A DNA stretch of 64,000 nucleotides from Siphonodentalium dalli (taxonomy: Eukaryota > Mollusca > Scaphopoda > Gadilida > Siphonodentaliidae): contig CP136065.1 of NCBI GenBank assembly GCA_032622095.1, forward strand, positions 19,332,134-19,396,133. The letters are read 5' to 3'. The notes beneath the pieces were generated by a model. It was not told where the DNA came from. It searched no databases and saw only the letters and a program-made list of their open reading frames with translations. How positions within the stretch are numbered: the first letter of the stretch is position 1; every line of letters starts with the position of its first letter. The position numbers and the translations under genes were made by a program. Positions 10,705 through 23,500 of the stretch are shown here, piece by piece.

Positions 10705-13639
10705 GCTCGAGCATTGATTAAGAAATGACTTTTGATTCGATAAAGGTTATGCAGTTATAACGCGTTATAGTAAAATTGTCTTCTATAACTTTTCGGTCAT
10801 AACTCATAACCTTAATCGTAACAAGATTTATTTATTATAATTTAATCCTTCATTTCGCAGGAGAACTACCATCGGTATAAGGTAGAACCATCCGAGACAC
10901 TCTTGTGTGGATCCACTAAAATCTCACTGGAAGAAAACTTAACAATTTTCAAAGAAGTCCAAAAATTTATCATTCGTACCAAACGTTTTAATGACGGCAC
11001 CAAATAATTGTCCGCTGAGCCACACACTTATTGATATTAAACGCATTAATGTTGGTCAACTATATGATACGTTAATGCAACTTAATGCATTACACATTGG
11101 ACACTGTTGCAAAACCACAGCAACTTATTATCACGGTATGTTATACAGCTTAGAAGAATAGACAATACAAGTGCGTCCCCTAATGATGTGACGTTGGATC
11201 AGAAGCAAGGTCAGATACCCAACCAGTGCATAATCTGACACAACAGATTATCCACACTCCTCAAAATCCCCTGTACTGCCAACAAGATATTTCATCATCC
11301 CACCTAACACTTTCCTTATCATACCGGACATCCATCTTAACCCCTTAAACTATTCTCACATAAACAAAATAATTCCATATAATACTATTGTATAGTCATC
11401 TGACAACCGCCATACCCTTCCAACATACTCCCACATAACCCAAATCATTCCATATGAAACTACCTTATCTTGAAACACCTATCGAACCGGCCCATCCTGT
11501 GAGTAGACTATAATACACGCGATGAAACGTCAACAATTTAAAACATGAAGCCCCTATCTACTTGAAACAATCTGAAATGTTAAAAAATCACTCTCACAGG
11601 ATGGACCTTGTCATTAGCCAATCGGAAACGACTCCCAAACAGCTTAAAGCTTGTTGTCGAATCCCCTTCATATCATCACTGGTAATCTTTGACTTGTTTT
11701 TTGTAATATACGAATAATATGGAATAAATACTGTTTACACCAAGGTAGAAGCAAAAAGAGCAAAACTCTTGAGACATAAAGTTGAAACAAACAGATGAAG
11801 TGGCGTCACTTTTCTGATTGGATACTGTAACGTGATCACACAATGGCGAGTGGGCTCTACGTGATACTGTAAAGTGATCACACAATGGCGAGTGGGCTGT
11901 ACGTGTTCCTTTTCTGGTTGGATACTGTAACGTGATCACACAATGGCGAGTGGGCTCTACGTGTTCCTGATATTGACAGGGCCGTCCTACCCGGAGGAAT
12001 AGTAATACAACATCGAAATTCCCTTTTAAATCGTAGGTTTAGTTTAATTCATACGATTTTCGGCTTGATCACTCGATACTGGTGTCAGTTCTGAAATATA
12101 GGAAATTTCGTTTAATATGGGAATGTTTCTTTCAGAAGGGTTTTGAGCACTGTTCCTTATGATATTTTCGGATGTGCACATTTTATTTATTTAAATAGAA
12201 AGCACGACCAAGATGAAAATATGCAAACAAACAATTAACTAATTATTCTATTCACCCAGCGGCCATCATGTCCGCAATTATCAATAATCGGTCACATATT
12301 CGTCACAATAGGTAGTTTATTGCGATAACGGTAAAAAAACACTTGATTTAAAGTCACTAAGGCTAGTAATACCTTGCCACTTGCAACATATTTATATTAT
12401 AAAAAAACGTTTTATTATGGCGGCCATTTTGGACCGCCATTTTGAACTACAAATGTTCAATTGTCAGCTTTATTGCCACCATTGATTTTTTTAATCAGCG
12501 GACATAATACCAGGAGAACTAACTATCAAAATCTTCGGAAAGAGAAATAGAATTGAGGTAGAGTTCACTGTTCTATTCTCAGAGAGAATACTGCGTAACA
12601 GTTAAGAACATATGGAATACATACTCAGTATTAGTATACTAATGTCACACGTTTACTGAAGCAATAACCATAAGTTTAACATATCAGGCGGTATTATACT
12701 GAATGACATAAAAATATGTCAATTCGGCTGGAAAATAACCTAATTTTTTTAATGTTGTGCTATAAAAGCTACATGCCTGCCTTTTTGTGGAATCAGGAAT
12801 ACCAGCTAACTTGGGCATGTGGATCTCAAGTACCAGTAAACAAAGAGTTATGAATCACGCATATTGCCCTAAAATGGTCTGAATTCCGTGTACCAAAAAG
12901 AGGGGGTGACACCTTCGTGTTAGAGACCGCGGTAATAAGTTACAGCTATATATTTGCGTTTGATTCCGTGTCAGAATCCTATCTATTCTATGAATACTAA
13001 ATGGGTTGCAATGTGTAAAATTCTCTCATGAATTGTGCCCGCAGGGCTTATCTCACAATTAAATAATGGTATAAGTTGTCGTTATGACATAAGAGTTATT
13101 CAGATAGTAGGTACGGTGCCATTGATGATTGTGTTGTAGGCAGAGTTATCAATTAGTCATGACGACTATTTGACACGAAACAATTAATTCATACGCGGGT
13201 CAGGACGTTGCAGTACAAAAGGCAGTCGTCTGCCATATCAAGATATAACTGACTATTAACTGTGTTTCCACATTATAACCGTGCTTCAGAAATAGACGAG
13301 TACATTTATGACGGTGCCACACACCCCTGAAATATGAGCACCTGTTAACAGGGTTAAGAAAATATGTGATCAAGAACATAGATTCCACACCTCAATAGGT
13401 TTATGTTCATCTCTTTTCTCCATAGTTGTCTGCCAAGCTGTACCACATTGAGACAAAAATGTTCTGATAGTTGAATATATATTAAATTTACGCTAGCTTG
13501 TGGTATAAAGTGCATGTTACCATGTGCGATGTGGTTAATATAATGCATGGCACTGGCAACAAGCACCCTATTAACAGAGCCAGACCTGAACAAGGGTAAA
13601 TAGGGCTGAATACAAGTCCCGGTCTAGCCATCAAATCCC
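10705..13639. other. No gene seen; one small tandem repeat
   Basis: Only short frames (up to 92 codons) without motifs are present. The TGATCACACAATGGCG repeat at 11821-11966 is listed separately. Around 12788-12860, AATACCAGCTAAC and TATGAATCACG resemble single diverged units of the 31-bp array that starts 0.8 kb downstream. Confidence 0.45.
11821..11966 (+). repeat. Three-copy ~42-62-bp tandem repeat
   Basis: The block GATACTGTAACGTGATCACA followed by CAATGGCGAGTGGGCT recurs three times, the first and third continuing to TACGTGTTCCT. TGATCACA inside each unit is a partial palindrome. Confidence 0.85.
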
Positions 13640-16600
13640 ACATGTATTTGAATTCCAGAATACCATATCAGACTGTGTTATGAATCCCGAATGCCATACC
13701 AGACTGTATTATGAATCCTGAATACCAGCTAACAGCGGGGCATGAATCCTGAATACCGGCTAACACCGGGTATGAATCATGAATACCGGCTAACACCGGG
13801 TATGAATCGTGAACACCGGCTAACAGCGGGGTATGAATCCCGAGTACCGGCTAACAGCAGGATATGAATCCTGAATACCGGCTAACAGCGGGGTATGAAT
13901 CCTGAATACCGGCAAACAGCGGGGTATGCATCCTGAATACCGGCTAACAACAGGATATCAATCCTGAATACCGGCTAACAGCGGGGTATGAATCCTGAAT
14001 ACCGGCTAACAGCGGGGTATGGATCCTGAATACCGGCTAACAGCGGGGTATGAGTCCAGAGTACCGACTAACAGCAGGATATGAATCCTGAATACCGGCT
14101 AACAGCGGGGTATGCATCCTGAATACCGGCTAACAGCGGGATACGAATCCTGAATACCGGCTATCAGCAGGATATGAATCATGAATACCGGCTAACAGCG
14201 GGGTATGTATCCTGAATACCGGCTAACAGCGGGATACGAATCCTGAATACCGGCTAACAGCAGGATATGAATCATGAATACCGGCTAACAGCGGGGTATG
14301 AGTCCAGAGTACCGGCTAACAGCAGGATATGAATCCTGAATACCGGCTAACAGCGGGGTATGAATCCTGAATACTGGCTAACAGCGGGATATGAATCCTG
14401 AATACCGGCTAACAGCGGGATAAGAATCCTGAATACTTGCTAACATCGGGGAATGAATCGTGAATATCGGATAACAGCGGGGCATGAATCCTGAATACTG
14501 GCTAACAGCGGGGTATGAATCCTGAATACTGGCTAACAGCGGGGTATGAATCCTGAAAACCAGCTAACAGCGGGATATGAATCCTGAATACCGGCTAACA
14601 GCGGGATATGAATCCTGAATACCGGCTAACAGCAGGATATGAATACTGAATACCGGCTAACAGCAGGATATGAATCCTGAATACCGGCTAACAGCGGGGT
14701 ATAAATCCCGAATACCGGCTAACAGCGGGGTATGCATACTGAATACCGGCTAACAGCGGGATATGAATCCTGAATACCGGCTAACAGCGGGGTATGAATC
14801 CCGAATACCGGCTAACAGCGGGGTATGCATACTGAATACCGGCTAACAGCAGGATATAAATCCCGAATACCGGCTAACAGCGGGTTGTGAATCATGAATA
14901 CCGGCTAACAGCGGGGTATGAATCCCGAGTACCGGCTAACAGCAGGATATGAATCCCGAATACCGGCTAACAGCGGGGTTTGAATCCTGAATACCGGCTA
15001 ACAGCGGGATATGAATACTGAATACCGGCTAACTGCGGGATATGAATCCTGAATACCGGCTATTAACAGCAGGATATGAATACTGAATACCGGCTAACAG
15101 CAGGATATGAATCCTGAATACCGGCTAGCAGCGGGGTATGAATCCCGAATACCGGCTAACAGCGGGGTATGAATCATGAATACCGGCTAACAGCGGGGTA
15201 TGAATCATGAATACCGACTAACAGCGGGGTATGAATCATGAATACCGACTAACAGCGGGGTATGAATCATGAATACCGACTAACAGCTGGGTTTGAATCC
15301 TGAATACCGGCTAACAGCGGGATATGAATCCCGAATACCGGCTAACAGCGGGATATGAATCCTGAATACCGGCTAACAGCGGGATATGAATCCTGAATAC
15401 CGGCTAACAGCGGGATATGAATCCTGAATACCGGCTAACAGCAGGATATGAATACTGAATACCGGCTAACAGCAGGATATGAATACTGAATACCGGCTAA
15501 CAGCAGGATATGAATCCTGAATACCGACTAACAGCGGGGTATGAATCCCGAATACCGGCTAACAGCAGGATATAAATCCCGAATACCGGCTAACATCGGG
15601 GTATGAATACTGAATACCGGCTAACAGCAGGGTGTGACTCGTGAATACCGCCTAACAGCAGGGTGTGACTCGTGAATACCGCCTAACAGCAGGGTATGCA
15701 TCCTGAATACCGGCTAACAGCGGGGTATGAATCATGAATACCGGCTAACAGCGGGATATGCATCCAGAATACTGGCTAACAGCGGGGTATGAATCATGAA
15801 TACCGGCTAACAGCGGGGTATGGATCCTGAATACCGGCTAACAGCGGGATATGAATCCTGAATACCGGCTAACAGCGGGATATGCATCCAGAATACTGGC
15901 TAACAGCGGGGTATGAATCATGAATACCGGCTAACAGCGGGGTATGAATAATGAATACCGGCTAACAGCGGGATATGAATCCTGAATACCGGCTAACAGC
16001 GGGGTATGAATCCTGAATACCGGCTAACAGCGGGATATGAATCCTGAATACCGGCTAACAGCGGGATATGAATCCTGAATACCGGCTAACAGCGGGATAT
16101 GAATCCTGAATACCGGCTAACAGCGGGATATGAATCCTGAATACCGGATAACAGCAGGGTATTAATCATAAATACCGGCTAACGGGTATTAATCCTGAAT
16201 ACCGACTAACAGCGGGGTATGAATCATGAATACCGGCTAACAGCGGGGTATGCATCCTGAATACCGGCTAACACCGGGTATGCATCCTTAATACCGGCTA
16301 ACAGCGAGGTATGACTCCTGAATACCGGCTAACAGCGGGGTATGAATACTGAATACCGGCTAACAGCAGGGTATGAATACTGAATATCGGCTAACAGCGG
16401 GGTATGAATCCTGAATACCGGCTAACAGCGGGGTATGAATACTGAATACCGGCTAACAGCAGGGTATGGATACTGAATACCGGCTAACAGCGGGGTATGA
16501 ATACTGAATACCGGCTAACAGCGGGGTATGAATACTGAATACCGGCTAACAGCAGGGTATGAATTCTGAATACCGGCTAACAGCGGGGTATGCATCCTGA

Positions 16601-17284
16601 ATACCGACTAACACCGGGTATGCATCATGAATACCGGCTAACACCGGGTATGCATCCTGAATACCGGCTAACAGCGGGGTATGAATCCTGAATGCCGGCT
16701 AACAGCAGGGTATGAATACTGAATACCGACTAACACCGGGTATGCATCATGAATACCGGCTAACAGCGGGGTATGAATCCTGAATACCGGCTAACAGCGG
16801 GGTATGCATCCTGAATACCGACTAACACCGGGTATGCATCATGAATACCGGCTAACAGCGGGGTATGAATCCTGAATGCCGGCTAACAGCGGGGTATGAA
16901 TACTGAATACCGGCTAACAGCAGGGTATGAATACTGAATGCCGGCTAACAGCGGGGTATGCATCCTGAATACCGACTAACACCGGGTATGCATCATGAAT
17001 ACCGGCTAACAGCGGGGTATGAATCCCGAGTACCGGCTAGCAGCAGGGTATGAATACTGAATACCGACTAACACCGGGTATGCATCCTGAATACCGGCTA
17101 ACACCGGGTATGAATCATGAATACCGACTAACAGCGGGGTATGAATCCTGAATACCGGCTAACAGTGGGTTATGAATACTGAATACCGGCTAACAGTGGG
17201 TTATGAATACTGAATACCGGCTAACAACGGGGGTATGAATCATAATAACTGGCTAACAGCGGCATATGAATCCCGCGTACCGCC
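13640..17284 (+). repeat. 31-bp minisatellite array, ~3.6 kb
   Basis: The unit is GAATACCGGCTAACAGC followed by GGGGTATGAATCCT, 31 bp, with length suggesting roughly 115-120 copies. Variants are AGCGGG/AGCAGG, ATGAATCCT/ATGCATCCT/ATGAATACT, and a 29-bp form with AACACCGGG. The first two units near 13640-13710 are diverged (CCATATCAGACTG). Since 31 is not a multiple of three and each unit carries TAA and TGA, it cannot be coding. Higher-order blocks are visible toward the 3' end. Function unknown. Confidence 0.98.
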
Positions 17285-17420
17285 TGGAAATTAATGATGC
17301 GGACCGGACTGGACCACCTAGGTGGTCTGGTCCACATACTAAGCAGTCGAGTCCGGTCTGGTCCAGGTCATTCCGACCCGGTACCCTTATCTGGACATGC
17401 CCAAAGCGGTCCGGTCCACT
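17285..17420 (-). repeat. R1 tail fragment, inverted
   Basis: GATGCGGACCGGACTGGACC at the array edge matches, on the opposite strand, the GGTCCGGT-CATCACT end of repeat R1. Further GGTCCGGTC/GGTCTGGTCC words continue to about 17415. The 31-bp array ends where this fragment begins. Confidence 0.55.
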
Positions 17421-17577
17421 TACATGTGAATGAATTACCCTTTTAGCAAATTCATAGTATACAGGGAAAAACAAGGTGCGCAAACAATGTTTGCAGAATC
17501 GCTTACCACAGTTAACAAGATGGCATTGCAATAACCCACAACATACTTTGAATATAAACTTTTAGAGATGATTTACC

Positions 17578-17602
17578 GTTGTTGTTGTTGTTGTTGTTGT
17601 TG
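17578..17602. repeat. (GTT)n microsatellite
   Basis: Eight uninterrupted GTT triplets. Confidence 0.95.
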
Positions 17603-17690
17603 TGCATATTAGGCCATTAAAGATGCATTTTGCATATCACTTTACGAGACAACACTCTGGAGGTTAAGATTGTTATTTGAACAGTTTAAG

Positions 17691-17824
17691 TTATTCTGTT
17701 TCCTGTCAGGGTACATGGTGTCGTGTTCCCGGCCTGGAATTTATATTCCACCAAGCCGCCAAATCTGGGAGGTTGACTATGGCATGGAACATGACACAAT
17801 GCACCATGGCAGGAAACAGAATAA
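17691..17824. mobile_element. 134-bp MITE family M, copy 1
   Basis: Perfect outer inverted repeats TTATTCTGTTTCCTG / CAGGAAACAGAATAA are followed by inner CATGGTGTCGTGTTCC and a weaker complement. The centre holds CGGCCTGGAATTTATATTC. It is almost entirely palindromic. Copy 2 is at 18747-18879. No target duplication is certain. Confidence 0.85.
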
Positions 17825-17869
17825 TGTGTTTGACACATTTCCGACAACGGTGAGTCATTGACTCACTGG

Positions 17870-18200
17870 ATCTTGCATTGTTTATATTAGACTCTTAGCG
17901 TCAATATCGATGATGAAGGTAACTTGTATGGGATATTGTCCCAATTTGCATTTGACAGCATCTGAAACCAGACGGAATCTCACGTCAGGCCGGCAGACAA
18001 AAGTAGAAATGTTGAAGTCACATACACACATACATACATACACACATGCACACATACATACATTCATACATACATATATACATATAGTTCGGACCCATAC
18101 TGGACCGGTCAAGAAGGTGTGACCCGGTCCCCGGTCCGGTATATAGCCGTGGACAAGTACCGGACCTGTTTTTACAGTCCGGTTCGCATCACTACTGGAA
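17870..18200 (+). repeat. Dispersed repeat R1, copy 2
   Basis: The order is the same as copy 1: TTAGACTCTTAGCGTCA, GACAGCATCTGAAACCAGACGG, a longer CATA/CACA microsatellite (18022-18090), then GACCCGGTCCCCGGTCCGG and the CATCACT end. It lies just downstream of MITE M copy 1, separated by ATTTCCGACAACGGTGAGTCATTGACTCAC-type sequence, and that arrangement is repeated at 18.75-19.2 kb. Confidence 0.75.
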
Positions 18201-18746
18201 ATGACCTGAAGCCCGCGTTCCATATGAGGCGTGGATGACACCTTCATATATATAATGCATCGCAAGTAGGAGAAAGGGTCGCCATATATATCAATAACTG
18301 TTGTTCGTAATATACAATTATTTTCAAATTACGGTTCACATCCATTCTGTTGCAGTGATTAATGTGTGTCGGGTACATATGCAAATGCGTATTACGCAAT
18401 CGAACTACTGCAAAAAATACCAAATCCGAATAATCACGAAGAACTATACCTGTATATAAAACTGTCAAGCTGGCCTTTGTCGCGTTGGATATAAGTTTGG
18501 CCCTACTGACAGGTGACGAGTTGTGATTGCAGTGGTGTCTATAGGTGGTGTAATACATGCTGTTGTTTGGTGATATGGAATTAGTTTAATTCCAGGTTAC
18601 TGTTTTTTGTACATCTCAGGCAATCGACCCATGCGACAACGAGAATACATTCTACTGAACCAACTATAGCTAGTTTGTGAGTACTTGGCTTACTCAGTGC
18701 ATCGCATCGTGGACACCGGACGTTTCTCGAGCAGCGGTATAGAGTA

Positions 18747-18879
18747 TTATTCTGTTTCCTATCAGGGGGGGGGTACACATGATGTTCCCGGCCTGGAATT
18801 TATATTCAACCGAGCCGCCCAATCGGCGAGGTTGAATATGGCTGGGAACATGACACCATGCACCATGGAAATAGAATAA
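18747..18879. mobile_element. 134-bp MITE family M, copy 2
   Basis: The left terminus TTATTCTGTTTCCTATCAG is intact; the right end has lost several bases of CAGGAAACAG. The central CGGCCTGGAATTTATATTC is identical to copy 1. A run of nine G interrupts the left arm. Both copies are followed by the same GTGAGTCATTGACTCACTGG, so they spread by local duplication rather than by separate insertions. Confidence 0.8.
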
Positions 18880-18959
18880 CGCGTTTGACAGATTTCCGAC
18901 AATGGTGAGTCATTGACTCACTGGATCTTGAAGTGTTTAGCAGACTAATTAACTGTGCT

Positions 18960-19195
18960 ATTTTATAATTGCAGCGTTACAAAAAACAGAAACAAAAATA
19001 GCATTGCATGGTCTTAGACTCTTAGTGTCAATACTGATGATCAAGGTAAGTTATATGGGTAATATTATCACAATTTGCTATTGGCAGCATCTGAAACCAG
19101 ACGGAATATCACGTCACGACAGCAGAACATACATGTTGAAGTCACATACACGCACGCACACCCAGGACCTTACTGGAGCTATTACTGGACCATGA
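18960..19195 (+). repeat. Dispersed repeat R1, copy 3 (shortened)
   Basis: It contains CGTTACAAAAAACAGAAAC (also present before copy 1), CTTAGACTCTTAGTGTCA and GGCAGCATCTGAAACCAG, a short CACG/CACA stretch and a truncated tail. A TTATAATTGCAG before it and CAAGGTAAGT inside it look like splice signals, but the intervening bases contain stops in all frames. Confidence 0.7.
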
Positions 19196-19870
19196 CGTGT
19201 TCCTATCATCTGTATCATTACGCCCTATGGGTGTATACTGCCACGATAATCTGGCCGCGTCAATGGAGCTATGGTGATATATCGCAGAACAGCACATTTC
19301 GGGTTCCATACGATGCGAGTTATTTTAGGAAATATGATTTAAAATGTACTCGCTATATTACGTACCGGTTAGACTTTTTGCAGTAGGTATGTATTCGCGG
19401 ATGTATCTTCGTGGATGTCTCGTTGTTGCAGTGTGTAAATTTTATGACCGCGTTATTTGCTTTCGATGTTTAGATGTGACTCTTGGCCACTCATGAAGAT
19501 TTTATTTCGGGAACACAATGCATAACATAACAGCTAACATTGTTGGTGAACTATGTCTCAGTTGGAATATTGACTAAAGGTCGTATTGCGAAGTATAGGT
19601 TGTGTATTTAATCTGATTAGTAGATTTTGGTACGCATTTAGAGGCTTTCTGGTGTTGTGAATGAGAATCCTGCAGTGATAATATTTTGTCGTAGTTGTTG
19701 TAAGAATTTGAAGGATTAGTTCTTGTAACGCAATTCCGAGATGGTGCATTCATACAAACCAATATAGTTTATAGTATAATTTATATTATGCCCATTAGTA
19801 CGATATTGAGGGCGTTACCATTTCTGACTATGGTTTTCTTGTTCCTATTTCGTTTGGTGATTGCACGACG
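19196..19870 (+). repeat. Dispersed repeat R2, copy A
   Basis: This is the most complete member of a family also seen inverted at 31690-32068 and 61580-61990. Landmarks are CAATGGAGCTATGGTGATAT, CACATTTCGGGTT, GATGCGAGTTATTTTAGG, ATGTATTCGCGGATGT, CTCAGTTGGAATAT and TTACCATTTCTGACTATGG. Two copies share a frame reading QWSYGDI, TFRV, DASYFRKY and KCTRYITYRLDFL. The class is unknown. Confidence 0.8.
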
Positions 19871-21445
19871 TGTTATCTTTGTTGATATTGCCCTCCCTAT
19901 AACACCCAGCATGCGAATGATTATTGAAAAGGAGTGGAACTTTACAATAAACGACAAGACTGTTACCATTACACACGCCACATTACTGGTTCATATGAAT
20001 CATTAAATGCCAATCAAACGTCAAGGTGTCTATATAGTTACATAAGTGGTGTGTGATAGCGATCAACAGTTTGTCTCTCAAATCAGCAACACGTTGCTTG
20101 GTGATGAGTATTGGCGTTAGTCGTGCATCGCCAGCTGATATAAATATATAGTTTCCGTAAATAACTGTTGCCTTTGAAGTATGTTTACAAGATCATCGCT
20201 GTGTTGTGGCTAAATACGCCCGTTAGTTTACTTATAACATTGTTATTCAATCAGGTGAATTAAGTTGTAAAAGGGTCGTAGCTGATGTAAACACACTCTA
20301 CGAAATCCATATTTGATCTTGGCCTGTGGAAACTTTGGCTGAGAAACACGCACACAAACTTTAGATCTGATCAAATCGGCCGGAAACGACTTTTGTAAAT
20401 AAATTAAAAATAACTATTAGTATTGTTATTGTTACTATTATTATATAATATAATATGATATTGTATCTGTAATGTTCATTATACATGTACAACCAATGTG
20501 ATGTGTACATGATGTATTATAAATTATGTCTCTATACCTCTGTATTCGGTATATGTGATGAGAAATACAGAATTAAAGAATTGCCTGACAAGCCACTGTG
20601 ACCGACAAGTGTTTTTACATTACTGTCCGTCATTTCGGGTAGTCTTCCCAGAAAGAGATAGATCTCCGGTGTAGTACGTATTACACACAGAAAATGGAAT
20701 CTAAGTTACAATGGCTGACTCATAGTTAGTATGTATTGCTTCTAAATTATTGCTAAATAGCTTTGAAATAACCTGATGGGGTGGACATAACTATAAATCT
20801 CTGTCACATAGATTCGATCTGACCTAGTCTGGGTGGTAGATATCATGCAAATACCGATGATTGGTAAATGGATTTAAAATTAACAAATCTGGTATATGTC
20901 CGATGTGCCAGACATTACACTTGGATAGTTACTAATTTTGTGCACAGTGACCCAGTCCCAGATGGTAGATAGTACACACATTCACCCATATGGCTGCTAA
21001 ATGGGTACGAAATAACCTGTACTCTAAGGTGCAGAGAGGGTTTTCCAACAGACTGCAGGCCGAGTATCCAGTAAATCCGGGTTGCAAAAAACGTCCATTT
21101 GGAGAGTAATTGGCCTCCACTGGAATCTGAATCATGGTAACTGTATGTTCAAGTGTCAGTCAGAAATTAATAATCGCTTCCTTTGGTGTAAGCATATTGT
21201 CTTCAAATCCAATACATGTAGTATAACGAGATCAAAATACAAGGATCAGTTCCTTGTGAACATAACAGTGATACGGAATGGGGATCCGACTGAATGATTA
21301 GCTTAACCCTTTCTATATTAAATGAATTTTCCCGGTCTGTTATAAAAGTACACATTGGAATGGTCTATTATTCATTTTGAGGGGTCTTCGGGAAATAAGC
21401 AGACGTCAGCTAACAAAAGTGCAACAGGAGTTATATTTATTGCAG
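19871..21445. other. No gene seen
   Basis: This is AT-rich sequence with short ATTGTTATT and TATAATATAATATGATATTG runs near 20405-20465. No frame here carries a recognisable motif. Confidence 0.45.
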
Positions 21446-21502
21446 GGAAATGTTCAGATAATAAGTTCAGCCGATTGTTGAACTTATTTTCTGAACATTT
21501 CC
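21446..21502. repeat. 57-nt hairpin, 24-bp arms
   Basis: GGAAATGTTCAGATAATAAG and its complement enclose a 9-nt loop, with two mismatched positions in 24 bp. The size is that of a small pre-miRNA or a minimal foldback element. No second copy was noticed in the window. Confidence 0.8.
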
Positions 21503-21555
21503 AACGGAATAACTACTTTAGCAAATCAAGGGATAAAGTCATCTCTGTTTGTTAA

Positions 21556-21992
21556 AGGTATATTATGGACATGTTCGTGTGAGTGAAACTAATAAGATAA
21601 TATTCAGGTGCTATGCCAATTGGACTAATATAGTATTCTACTAACATCGCCGAAAATCTCAAGCAAATCGACCGTACCACTCCATAGAAAACATCGTCGG
21701 AACTATGCTCAATTGTTAATATTTACATCTCGATTCGGGACGCAACTATTAGCGATATACAAACAAAACAATTTCGCCATCAAGTTTCACTGCATGTAAC
21801 TAATCTTAATCTATAAAAATGACGGTGTGTGTTGTCAATTTAGATATAATATTTGTAAAAAATAACTACTTTGAGCAAGCTTATTCTCCATTTCTAATTT
21901 ATCACCCTACCGGAGTGCTTCATCACCCTACCGGAGTGCTTCATCACCCTACCGGAGTGCTTCATCGCCCTACCGGAGTGCTTCACGTCACT
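21556..21992 (+). mobile_element. TTAA-flanked MITE family E, copy 2
   Basis: The copy begins AGGTATATTATGGACATG, ends CTTCACGTCACT, and has TTAA on both sides (21552-21555 and 21993-21996). Near its right end the block CATCACCCTACCGGAGTGCTT is present four times in tandem (about 21900-21985), while copy 1 has one such block. That expansion accounts for the greater length. Confidence 0.78.
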
Positions 21993-22044
21993 TTAAATGA
22001 CCAGAACACTGATTACAACTCTTCTTATAATTTCCCACTTGACC

Positions 22045-22100
22045 CGTATATCTTCGTGTATCTTCGTGTATCTTCGTGTATCTTCGGGTATCTTTGGATA
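22045..22100 (+). repeat. 10-bp tandem repeat
   Basis: TATCTTCGTG repeats about five times, the last units diverging to TATCTTCGGG and TATCTTTGGA. Confidence 0.9.
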
Positions 22101-22263
22101 TCCTACATGTACAGTTCAATGTGTCAAGGGTATGGTTATATTAAGTTATAAATCTAGATATTGATCTGAAACTAAACTGTTCACGGATGGAATGATAGAC
22201 ACCCAAAACAGACGGTCCGGGACACCCAGACTGATAAAATTAAACGGGTGTGTATATAATCCA

Positions 22264-22366
22264 GGCGAACGTTCAGGTTATTTGACCCCATATGTAAATA
22301 AATCGGTCTGTGTCTAATTTATTTACACATGGGGATCAAATAATCTGGATGTTTATTTGTTTGCCT
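22264..22366. repeat. Imperfect inverted repeat
   Basis: GGTTATTTGACCCCATATGT and its near-complement flank a short centre; arms extend outward to GGCGAACGTTC / TTTGTTTGCC with small indels, about 40 bp each. It may be a foldback MITE. Confidence 0.7.
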
Positions 22367-23500
22367 ACTTCTGTGAATTGTTCCGTCATAGACTGGGGGT
22401 CAGCTAGCCTCTGTCCAACACATTAGAGCGGCTTATAATTCCAGGGAACATATGCGTGGCACATTTCACACGGGCTAACCAATTTCCCGCGATTAGCCCA
22501 ATAATATATATAAATAACTAGACCCATCAGTGTGGGGTTCCGTAAAGTAAAGCATGTGCCTAATTGGGGCACACTCGTCTTATTACACCAACGCAGTGGT
22601 AGGTCCCCTATAATCGTGTGTGCATTTGGCATAACTGGATCAACGGTGCATTCCTGCGCAACTGATGCATGGTTGCCATGTATCGATGGATTGTATGCAA
22701 TTGTCGGGAACATGCCAGACATGCCGTAATTACCCATTGTCGTTATACATGTAGAAGCAAGTTTAATCGTTGTCTCAATTTCTAAAGGAACATTGATCTG
22801 GGTAATCTGAGTTGTTTGTGAACTTAAGACAAATTGTTCCACCTGGTTCTGATAGACTCAGTGAATTACATTGTGGTATGTATACCACATATATACTCTT
22901 GGTTAAGTTGCCCTGCTAAATTGCTATGCGGAGCGAGGGAGGGTGGATTACTGCTGGATTGATATGAGGCTGGTTGGGCAAACTGCAAAATGATGCTGTT
23001 AAGAAAAATACCGCTATATTTATTTAAAGTTGACATTTTCGCGATCTTTGGCGAATCAAAGAAAAGACGTTATGACTATGACTATGATTATTTATTCATA
23101 ACTCATTCATATAATATATCACAGTTGTAATATGTTAACATGCAATGAGCTATCGGGGACAGCATAACTAAGAGGGTTGTCTTCATGCCGTCCCCGTTGA
23201 AAAGTAATATAACTATACATGTAATAATAATTTGATTTCAGCTAGGTTTTGTCTTGTTAACTATAAACATTGGTATATAAACGTCTGTTTCTATAAATAA
23301 TAGCAGAAGTAAAAACAGGTAAATTGTAAAGTATTTAAATAATGGCTGTGTTAGTTGGTGCCAACAGACCTACTTGAGAAATATATTCCTGTCGTTTTGC
23401 AAACACCAGCGCAGCCATCATTGAAATGTTTCAAAATAGACATGCTCTTGAATGTTCCATTTAGAAAAAAACTGTACTTTTATTAACGGCACCTGTTTGT
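22367..23500. other. No gene supported
   Basis: The minus strand holds a 139-codon frame (22423-22842), the longest in the window, beginning MEQFVLSSQTTQITQ. It has seven cysteines but no recognised domain. An 18-bp perfect palindrome TGTGGTATGTATACCACA lies near 22873-22890. The rest is AT-rich with no structure. Confidence 0.35.

Noticed and set aside
13640-17284. 31-bp repeat array as a CRISPR array
   Set aside because: Units follow head to tail without unique spacers, and the context is eukaryotic.
22423-22842. 139-codon minus-strand frame, the longest in the window, as a gene
   Set aside because: No recognised domain. A frame of this length is expected by chance in 64 kb, and an overlapping frame on the other strand is open over half of it.
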